A stretch of DNA of 64,000 bases, from NCBI GenBank assembly GCA_903813345.2, contig CAIIXF020000002.1:4750001-4814000 (forward strand), written 5' to 3'. The notes beneath the pieces were generated by a model. It ran no database searches. It was not told where the DNA came from and saw only the letters and a list, made by a program, of their open reading frames with translations. The DNA is from Owenia fusiformis (Eukaryota > Annelida > Polychaeta > Sabellida > Oweniidae). The first letter of the stretch is position 1. Each line of letters begins with the position of its first letter. The position numbers and the translations under genes are program-made. Positions 37,358-47,500 of the stretch are shown piece after piece.

Positions 37358-38749
37358 CATGTATATCACTATACTTTGAGTGATGACATAAAGCAAAAAA
37401 TTCGGAGTCCTTGTGATTTCGATAATTGTACCTGTTGCACAGTGAGCAGAGCTTAGAGATGCTTGTAACAAAGTAACAAAAAGCTTCCTTATGACAGTTT
37501 CTGTGCCTGTGTAACATCTAAAACATCCCTATTTAGAAAGCTTCTTGTCAAATACTTCGCAAAGAAGCAATTTAACCATACACTTCTGTGTAACAGGTAC
37601 CATATTGGCTAAATCTATAGTACCTGTGCTGGCATCTATTGACAAGATCACCATGCTATGTTATTAATGACTTAATTCAGGTATTACAGGTAGTTGTGGT
37701 ATGTTAGTAACCACTGCCCAATTGAAAAATATCACCGTGGTTACGATTTAAAACACAGAATAGAGAGAGAAAGATGGGAATATGCATGAAATCAAGTAAA
37801 CTGAGCTAAATGCTTCATCCCAAATCATATAGAAATTGCTAAAAATATGACATTTATTCACATCAAGAGAAAAGGTGAGATATTGAGGAGAATGAGGCCA
37901 AAATTTGTGGTTGTGTGGTATGCTCAGTGGCAGGGTGGTCAAATGCACTCAATGACCTCTCAAAATATTTTGTTTATATTTTGTCGATTGAAAACACAGT
38001 AAAGACTGTCTTTAACACTTCTGCGAGTGGAATACTTTTTAGAATTCCAGTGACTCAACCTGTAGCGTTAAATGGATCCCTGGGAACGGATCTTTAAATG
38101 GAATGCCTCCAATGGAATATCTCCAAATTTAGTTGAACACTTTTAAAGTACCAACATTTTAACATTATGCAATCACGAAGAAGCAATTATCTTTTGATGC
38201 ATTAAGAGATTGAAAAAACATAAGAAAGCATTGCCACAAAAAAAACCAGCACCAAACAACAACAACAATAACAACAACAACTTATAGAACCAATCTACGA
38301 AACAGTATAGTGACAATGAAAAAATTATTCAAAAATCATACTTTAATCTGCAAAACTTTTAAGTTCGAAAAATAAGCCAAAATGTCTATTGAATGAACTA
38401 AATTAACAAGTAGGCCAAGAAAGTAAAATAACAATGTAGCACTATGTTTGAATTTATTTTGAATTCTTACACATTACATTTGCACATCAAAAGAATGCAG
38501 AAGCAAAACGAAAGCAGTAATTAATAAAATATTGGCTCCCAATTCAAGATAAGGCACGGAATATTAGAGATATAAATAATTAAAGTGGCATCTGAGTCTA
38601 AAATACCATAAGATAAAATAAAATACAAAACAACTTACGTATATCTTAATTGTTCTATTGATAGACTTTGATACTAGGCCTAACCTAATTTTCTCGTAAT
38701 AGAGCATTTTGAAAAATGGGCCTGGATAGTAATTATATCAAATTGTATT
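37358..38749. other. AT-rich sequence with a Tigger-like fragment
   Basis: CAGTAAAGACTGTCTTTAAC near 37997 followed by GAGTGGAATACTTTT is a fragment of the Tigger-like family; its right end was not found. An (AAC)n stretch is at 38257-38281. No gene supported. Confidence 0.5.
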
Positions 38750-38930
38750 GTATTTTATCGTACTATTGTATTGTATTTGTATTGTGTTGTGTTATATTGC
38801 ATTAAATTATACTGTATTATATTTCATTGTACTGTGTTGTATTGCATTGTATTGTATTGTATTGTATTGTATTGTATTATATTATATTGTATTGTAATGT
38901 ATTGTATTGCATTGTATTGACATATTATTG
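38750..38930. repeat. (TATTG)n microsatellite
   Basis: Pentanucleotide TATTG repeats are pure at about 38840-38880 and degenerate on both sides. Confidence 0.95.
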
Positions 38931-38941
38931 CCTTATTTCGA

Positions 38942-39065
38942 GCAATAGTGTAAATGATTTCCCCTCAGGAATATCTTCTAAAACATAACATTCCCTAACC
39001 CTGGCTTCGGGGATAGTAAATTTCAGAGGATATTCCCTTGGGGAAATAACTTACACTATTGCCCT
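38942..39065. mobile_element. About 120-bp hairpin MITE
   Basis: GCAATAGTGTAA with TTTCCCCTCAGGAATATC on the left is mirrored by GATATTCCCTTGGGGAAATA with TTACACTATTGC on the right, leaving a short centre. It is nearly all inverted repeat and non-coding. Confidence 0.8.
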
Positions 39066-40176
39066 CAATGGCAGTCACTATTTGTATACTGTAATATGAC
39101 AAAAGTATTCAGATACTCAAATCACCCTTTTTATGCTTTTATAATAGAAAAGGATATATGGGCCAATTTCCCATATTATGCTAAGTTAGTATTTGTCCCA
39201 AAACCTAATACTGTCCTCTGCTTAATAATAGGCCTAGTGCATGCAAAATACATTGATTTAACGGGGCAATTTGTAGATTTGTTTCTTTTTTGTAGTTACG
39301 TTTTTGCAATTTTTGCAAGTGGCTCAATTCGTGCCAGGAGTACAATTTAAATGTGCAGCATGCATCCGTTATTCGCGATTTTACACAAACACAAATGTCT
39401 GCAGCACCCTATAGCGAAAGGGAATAAATGTTGTATTTTTATTACCTCTTTGGGTTATACTCCACATACTTGCGGAATTAAGTTAACATCAATCGATAAT
39501 ATTAAGTGAAAAATTAAAAAATTGCAAATTTATGAATAGTTAAACACCCAAATAGAAATTTTGTAGACAAACTGCCTAAGGTAGAAAATGAAAAAAATAT
39601 TTTGTGAAAACACTTCATTATATAAATGAATGAAATAGAGTTATTAAAATTTCCGCAAGTATTCGGATCTAAATTTCTTCAATATAAGTTCGAATATTAA
39701 TCCGATATTTATTGGTTAAAATTCATAGTTTGAACGGGGAAAATGTGTAACTTGTTTTTGAAATGTACCTAGTGACATACCCCAATTCTTGTGACACTTA
39801 TACAAAGTCCCATAAGTTCATATATTTCACATAAATATGAATGTAATAAGTTCTGATGACATCGTCACCGTTATCTCAACAATTCGGTTTGTTATCTAAG
39901 GTTGTGATTCGACAACAGGATAAGCTGTGAAAAACTTGTACTGTACTTGAAAGTTGATAAAATAAGTTAAGTATTTCTTCTAAGAAGCAGATCTGAAATC
40001 TCATATACAAAGAAAATAAATGTCGATTAAAATTCTAAAGTGGCTTAGCCTCTGGCTCTGATATTCTCAAACACATTATACAAATAAAAGTTCATACTTT
40101 TTTCGGTGAATACCTGTTCATCTTTCAATGATTTTAGCAAGGTTTATTCCCCCAAAGCGCCAGAGGAATACACATT
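39066..40176. other. AT-rich sequence, no gene supported
   Basis: The frame at 39096-39350 (84 codons) has hydrophobic stretches but no splice support or recognisable domain. Nothing else is notable. Confidence 0.45.
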
Positions 40177-41441
40177 CACGGTGCCCATGTCAAGCTGCGC
40201 GCCTACTTACAGGTAGGCGCGCAGTTTGTTTCGATCACAAACTGCGTGCCTAAGAACATTGCATCATTTAAGTTGGAGTCTGTATTTTCAAACGTAATTT
40301 AAAGACATTTATCCTGCATTGTTTTCTTGTTCAATGCGTTCATTCTGTGGCGAATATACGAATCTTGCAAATACTAGCAAAAACTATGTGCAAATGAATC
40401 TAAGTTTTAAAACATAAGCAGATTAAAGGCATTTTCGTCACTGATTTAACGGGAATGTATATAGTAAATCGATCTAGCACTTTAAACATAAATGACAAAT
40501 ACTTTAGACTCGTTTTATATTTAATTCCTTACACATTTATCATGTATAATTCAAAATATTTCGAGATAAAACAGATAATCAGGAGATTAAAAAGAAATAA
40601 TTCACAAACTGCGTGCCTATTTTAGCCAGAAATTACAAACTGTGCGCATACACTATTAAAACTACATATTATCATTTGAATTTCTACAGAGGCACGTGTA
40701 GGTGTTTTTCATGTAGCTTTGGAAATTTTGCTTTATCATCAGATTTTATGAGATTTTCATATTGAAAGTCAAAATGTATAATAGAAGTGTCAATTAAGTT
40801 GGGAACGAAAAAAACTTTTATTTTCAGATCACCATCTTGGTGGATGGACTCTCATAGTGTTTCAATTATGGGGTTCTACTATTAGACACATATGTGCCTT
40901 GTATGGCGCTTATGTTTTCTAATAATACAAAACAAGCTTGGATAAGCGAGCAGTTTGGAAATATTAGGCACGCAGTTTGGGAAATACATGTGAATATAGG
41001 CGCGCAGTTTGACAAGAAAAATGTTTAAATCACGTTTATGGCGTATTATCGTTTTGAACACAAACTTTGCTGATTTAATCAGATGGAGGGATCCTATATA
41101 TTCTAGCATACACAGACACAATGGCTGAATAAACGGCAAATGACGATAAAAAGACATAGATATAACTTTACACTGTAAATTTTGAACACAGAAGTTACTT
41201 AAGACCCTTATATTGAGATAACTAGGTTTAAAGCGGGAAAAACATTGAGTACTTTGAGTAAATTAAATTCATCTTCACAGAATGGTACTATCTTTAGAAC
41301 GAGACTAACCTTGTATTTTTCGTATTTTGGCTCTTTTTGGGAGTCATGTCCTCCTCGTCTCACATTTTGAAATATGCGCGCAGTTTGTCAGAGTTTCAAA
41401 CTGCGTGCCTAGTAGGCACACTGCTTGACATGGGCATCGTG
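40177..41441. mobile_element. 1.27-kb non-autonomous Transib-like element (CACGRTG ends, 5-bp TSD)
   Basis: The left end CACGGTGCCCATGTCAAGC (from 40177) and the reversed right end CACGATGCCCATGTCAAGC (to 41441) match at 18 of 19 bases. The flanks are the same 5 bases, ACATT (40172-40176 and 41442-41446), an apparent target duplication. A CACWRTG-type heptamer plus 5-bp duplication is typical of Transib/RAG-like transposons (family knowledge); here position 4 is G. Subterminal GCGCGCAGTTTG motifs recur in both orientations. No transposase-like frame remains. The A-rich nonamer expected in RSS-like ends is not obvious, so the superfamily call is provisional. Confidence 0.6.
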
Positions 41442-41446
41442 ACATT

Positions 41447-43509
41447 GCGGAATCATTTAAAGTGCAACAGGTATTCACTTAAATAGAATGAAATATTTGT
41501 TTTATTATTCACTGTTATATTCAACACTCTCTCACTGTTGGGAATGTCTTAGAAGAACAAGAATGATTAGATTTTTTGTATCACTTTCAGATTTACATTG
41601 GAGGAAATGATACAACTGGTGAAAACGCCCATTGAACACGCCTTTTTTTCTGACCTTTTTTTCCGTGTAGACCGATGAGAGAGTGGGGAATATGACATTG
41701 ATATAATAATAATTTATTTTCACTTTTTTAATGCAAAACATTGTCACTTTTGAAAAGACTATACAAGATGCACAAGGTTTTTTCAGAAAGGGAGAACTTG
41801 ATTATAATAGTTCTTTGATAGTGTAAGTTACAAATTATAAAATTTTATTCATTTTGAAATTAAATAAAAACAACTGCCAATATTTCACTATATTGCCCTT
41901 TTAAATGACATTAGTGTTATTACCACCGTTAATGACCAAGACTGAAACAGCAAGAAAATCTTACGCACTAAACGATATCTAATTTCCCGGGGAAAATTGC
42001 CGGTCATTAATTGGATTCTTGACCACCACTATGACGTCACATATTGCTCAGGTCGATATAGTAAAATGAATGCCTTCTAAACTAGCACTTAAAACCCCTA
42101 GAACTGGCCCGGCAAGGTGGTAATAATCATCATAAAAATCGTAATAGCCTCATTCCTGCACCAGAACACATTTTGCTTTGGGAATCCCCGTTCAAGAATT
42201 TACCTTTTTTTGTGAAATGGTCAAAAGAAAATGTTTTACGAGTCAGAGGCAAGTACAAACTAATTTGTTTTAATTTTACTATAATTTGTGACCTTTCTGA
42301 ACTTTCAACTTGAGAGAACTTCCCAGAAGTTCTTGTTTACGTTAATTTACTCACTCCACTTCAGTTTTATCTCCAATTTCTGACAAAGGGTATCGATAAG
42401 TACATGAATTAGACTCAATAAATAAGTTTTAAATGAATTATATTGCCACTTCGGCACGATTACATCTAATAAAGAAGGTATTAGTTGTCATACGTTAACA
42501 AAGGTCAAAAACCAATTCATAAAACATGATATTATTTAAAGAACTTGAAATGCTTTATAAATGGATATTCAAAATCAAAATCAGAAGGACTCGCCATTGA
42601 GTAATGTTGTAACAGGAAATAAAACTGAAATTTCAAATATGATGACTTGGACAAGAAACACATCTTATTTCCTGGCCTTAAATGTAGAATGGGATCTCAC
42701 CCAAGTTTTAACTTCAAAATGAGATTGTCCATTCTTTAATTAACTCCATACACTGAACTACAATGTAATTTTTATTAATTAATTGTTGAAATGACAATGG
42801 ATAGCCCTATTTATTGAAATAAATCTAATAAAAACTACTCCATGTACAGTAATTCATATTCAAATTAATTCATAAGGAAATATTTTTATGTGGATTCTTT
42901 GAAGAAATTAACTTGAACACATAAATTAAAGCATTTTACGCCAATTTTATTGGTCCACAAAATGTATTTATACGTGTATAACAATTCACATGACATTGAC
43001 ACCACAACATTAAATGCTAATTTTCAACATACATTTGCTTTTCTTGCATATATAATACTGCAAAAAGATATAAAAAACATATTCAATTTGCTCTTTCCTG
43101 TTTAACTTAATAACTCGAGTGTTATTTGTTTTAATTCTTTTTATAAATTGGGACTTTACTTCAAAGAACTGAAGAATCTTATAAAAAATAGGATTCTATT
43201 TCTGAGAAGTTGATACATTAATTTTTTTAAAAATATTTTAGAAATATTTGAATCACTTGAAATAAAACAAGTTTAATTTCTTTTTACACTCATCTAAATT
43301 CTGAAGTAATAAAGTTAAACTTAAAATTCAAACTGCATATTCTTTTACTTTAGTACTGTCTATAAGTTAACTACTTTTGGCAAATGTGTCTATAATGATA
43401 TTTATAAAAAATGCAAAACCTCAGATCACAGATCTTCATATTTCAAAGCAGATAGGGAAATAATTCAATGTATAATCATTGTTTGAAATTGTCCATATTG
43501 CATCCGCAG
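41447..43509. other. AT-rich sequence, no gene supported
   Basis: Nothing is supportable here except isolated motifs, such as a perfect CRE-type TGACGTCA at 42032-42039 with no gene nearby. Confidence 0.5.
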
Positions 43510-44215
43510 TAGGCCTGTATCCAGCTTTTGCCCCCAGGGATTCACTGTTACAGTATATAAACCTTGATGGGGATCTTTGGCGCCTTTGGGGTATTTTTTA
43601 ACATTTGGGATGGGAATAGTCCCAAATTTTAGGATCTGGTATGAGAATGACCCGATATATATAACTTCTGAAGTACGGCACTCTTTAGATCTTCTTATTT
43701 ATGAATTTGAGTTTTCCCAGGAAATAGCCTAGTTTGGATCAAGTTTTGCAAGACTTCTCTTGAGTTAAATACAAAGCCTGGCACTAAGAAAATGGATTAG
43801 AAGAAAATGTCATTGGACATCTGGCATGGGATTGGTCGTATTTTTGGACATTTATGGCATTGGTCCTATTTTTGGACATTTATGGCATTGGTCCTATTTT
43901 TGGACATTTATGGCATTGGTCCTATAATGAGACATCTGGAATGGCTTTGGGGTGTTATTTACATGTACCTGCCAATTATATCATACAAATTAGTTGGTGT
44001 GGGAAGATGTTGAAATTTGACACATTTGTATGGCAACATATTGTGATATCTGAAGACTCAGCTTATAAGAACCCCGCAAAGGTTTGTATTGAGTGAACAA
44101 CCCCAAATAGGATATCTTTGCCCCAAAATCACCTGAAATGTGCTCAGAATAATGAAAAATGAATGATTTTGAAAGAATTTCTGACCATCCCAAACCACCC
44201 CTGGCTACAGGCCTG
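43510..44215. mobile_element. CAGGCCTGTAGCCAGG-type MITE split by another element
   Basis: AGGCCTGTATCCAG on the left and CCTGGCTACAGGCCTG at 44200-44215 are the ends of the family seen at 677-878. The copy is interrupted by the 43539-44098 element. It lies just downstream of the UCHL3 stop codon and may contribute to its 3' UTR or terminator region. Confidence 0.75.
43539..44098. mobile_element. Nested TIR element with internal minisatellite (copy 1)
   Basis: The ends (GATTCACTG... and ...GAGTGAAC) and the interior (GATCTGGTATGAGAAT, CCTTGATGGGGATC) match the better-preserved copy at 47999-48590. Three copies of a roughly 29-bp unit with GGCATTGGTCCTATTTTTGG lie at about 43850-43925. Non-coding; the frames at 43807-44096 read the repeats. 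Confidence 0.75.
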
Positions 44216-44471
44216 ATCAACATACAGAGGAGTTTGCAAGCAAATATTATGTGCTGTTAATATCGGCGCATTATAAAGCCATGTATGTTACAATGTCCAA
44301 TAAAATGATCCAATGGCAATAGGTCCATGTATGTTTGTGTTTAGTGTAGAAGATCACAGTCTCACAGACAGCTTTTATGATAGCTACATATATAATATTG
44401 CACCTGCCTGTCAACAGGTGGTAACCCATGGCAACTTCAATATGGGGTGGTTCATGGATCATTGTGGTGGC

Positions 44472-44555
44472 TCACTGTTTAGCTAGGGCAACTAACGTGA
44501 AGTTCACCTCATCTGGGTCTCGTTCCATGAATCCTTTCACAACTGTGCAAGTGTC
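44472..44555 (-). CDS. UCHL3: UCHL3 coding exon 8 (C-terminus and stop)
   Basis: The acceptor is TTATTTTAG. It encodes 27 residues including [15 protein letters not shown], ending ALAKQ and TGA at 44474-44472. It starts in phase 0 after exon 7. I did not find an unambiguous AATAAA downstream on the minus strand; the next 700 bases are transposon-derived. Confidence 0.95.
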   Translation of the reverse strand, partial: DTCTVVKGFMERDPDEVNFTLVALAKQ

Positions 44556-47500
44556 CTAAAATAACAGATAAAAGTTTGTTAGCTTTATATTACACAAAAA
44601 CTACACCCTCCTGGGGGTTTCACTCAAATATACCTCTTAATACCTATGTGCCACGCCAAAGACGCCCTTTTAAAGCATTTTTCCATGTCAATTTCCACTC
44701 AAGATTTAAAGTATCCATGTATATTTCCTCTCAGACTTATAAAAGGGAGTAAATTTCCTGAAATATTGGTATACTAACTACAGAATCTTTTTGGGTGATT
44801 TGTCCAAGACCTCGCCAACCGATTTTAACTATGTATTACCATTTTTTGTAGAGAAACTGAATTTTCACTTAAAAAAGGCTCTCTCCACGACAAATTTTCC
44901 ATGTTTTTTTCCTCTCAGATCAACCAGGTTCCATGGTTTATACCCTAAGCCAAAATTGCCCATGCTGCACATACCTACCCAAATTATTTAGAGTGAACCC
45001 CCAGGTACCCCCTTTGAAAGGTTTGATTTTAATCTCATAATTGAAAACCCCAGAGTGATGAAATTTTTCATAAAAATAATGGATTCACTCTTTTGAGAAC
45101 TATGGTGACAATGTAATGCCACACAATTATTCACTAAAATTGCTCAGGCTTTGCCATTTTAATCCAGTCTACACAAATTATTCATTATTAAATATGTAGA
45201 AAGAGCTGATGCTCACATAATATTCATCAAATTTAACATCACATTGTACATGTCAAAAACTGGCAAAAAGTCATAGAGTTGAAAGAAAGCAATCAGAGCC
45301 TTGTTACCATTTGTAGCCTTCCGGATTTCAGGGTACACAACTGAAACATGCATGTCAAGTATAACCTGTCAGTCTATACTTCATAATCATGAGTACCTTG
45401 TAGGTAGGGTAGATACTTTACTAGTGGCTATAGTAAGTGACATGAGTAGAATGTCATTGTGTTCAAATTTCTTTGAAATATCATTACATAAAAATGGTAG
45501 CATGGGCTTTCAACATCTCTGATGGTACTGATGTAACGTAAGTGGGACAATTAAATCCCAACAGAAACCGTTTCCCATCTGCTGTTGTTGCATCAATTTC
45601 CAAAAAATTCAAAACAAATGACTGAAAACGGTGACTGAAAACCGAAATCATTTTGGCAATCACACCCCCCTTGACTGAAAGCTGGCTCTGCCCCTGACAT
45701 GTAATGATGTATAGTGTTAAATTCCTCAGTTACTATGACTCCAAGGTCAGGGTATACGCGCCAGGTCTTATTAACCATAGTCACAAAACGAAACTAAATG
45801 CAAATGTAAAACAAGGCATTAACATTCAAAATGTCAAAAACATGCCATTTTTTACAGACACCGACCACCAAATGACAAACACCAACCACCATCCACAAAT
45901 AAGTTGAAGACTATAATGTCACTACTCCTGGTGGTGACATAATAATGAAACTAGATGCAAATGTAAAACAAGGCATTAACATTCAAAATGTCAAAAACAT
46001 GCCATTTTTTACAGACACCGACCACCAAATGACAAACGCCAACCACCATCCACAAATAAGTTGAAGACTATCATGTCACTACTCCTGGTGGTGACATAAT
46101 AATGAAACTAGATGCAAATGTAAAACAAGGCATTAACATTCAAAATGTCAAAAACATGCCATTTTTTACAGACATCGACCACCAAATGACAAACGCCAAC
46201 CACCATCCACAAATAAGTTGAAGAATATCATGTCACTACTCCTGGTGGTGACATAATAATGAAACTAGATGCAAATGTAAAACAAGGCATTAACATTCAA
46301 AATGTCAAAAACATGCCATTTTTTACAGACATCGACCACCAAATGACAAACGCCAACCACCATCCACAAATAAGTTGAAGACTATCATGTCACTACTCCT
46401 GGTGGTGACATAATAATGAAACTAGATGCAAATGTAAAATAAGGCATTAAAATTCAAAATGTCAAAAACATGCCATTTTTTACAGACATCGACCAGCAAA
46501 TGACAAACACCAACCATCCACAAATAAGTTGAAGACTACCATGTCACTACTCCTGGTGGTGACATAATAATGAAACTAGATGTAAATGTAAAATTGACAA
46601 AATCCAAACTCCCAAATAAAGTGGTTTTGTTCTCAAATAACCTAAAGTAATGCTCCCAATACATGAATAAGACCAGATACTAACAACCAGATCCTTCTTA
46701 GTAAAACGTTCCATGATAACTGACACAAATTCAAGAGAGGAGGGGGGAGGTCTTCCCAATTTGTAATAGCTCCCTACTTTCTGTTTTTAATTGAAATTTT
46801 GATACACTCTCCTAGCATTACCATGTAGTGGTATTATATACATTTGACCCCTACCTCCAACAGGCTGTCTTTTGTGGTGGGTCCATGGTTAACAGGGGCC
46901 GATTTTCTACCATCTGAAAAACATTCAAACACATTAATAAATCAACAAGATTTCAACCTGACACATGTAAAATATGCAAACAAGGTTACAACTGGTTGTA
47001 TATCCATCATTTATATGTATGTTTTTTGCAACACCTATGGAGCCACAAAATGCATAATAAAACCTGTATATAGTGAACATACATGGAGCCACAAAAGTGT
47101 TCAGTGAAGGTAGGTGTTCACTACACAGAGGAAATTTTAAAGTGTTGTTCACTAAACACAGGAGACACAAGAGAGAGGTGGTCACTGAGACAGGTTTTAC
47201 TGTATTCATTTTAGGTAAGTGTTCACTACAGAGAGGTGATCTTGTACACAAGTCAGTAGAGTTTGTGCTGGGAAGAACTAAGACAGGTTCTACAGTACTC
47301 TAAAACAGATAGCATGTATGAGGTTAAAACAACCAAACATAATGTATCAAAAAATAAGAATTTGACAATTTGTTAAGAAAATATGAACTAACTTAGATAG
47401 AGGGCAGCACTAGACAATGAACAAAATTAAAAGGGTTTTAACTGACATCTATAAGAGATGTACACACATACAGGTTAGTGTCATTATAAAACAGTAAAAC

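Noticed and set aside
39096-39350. 84-codon frame considered as a small membrane protein
   Set aside because: No splice or promoter support, no similarity recognised, and composition like the surrounding AT-rich sequence.
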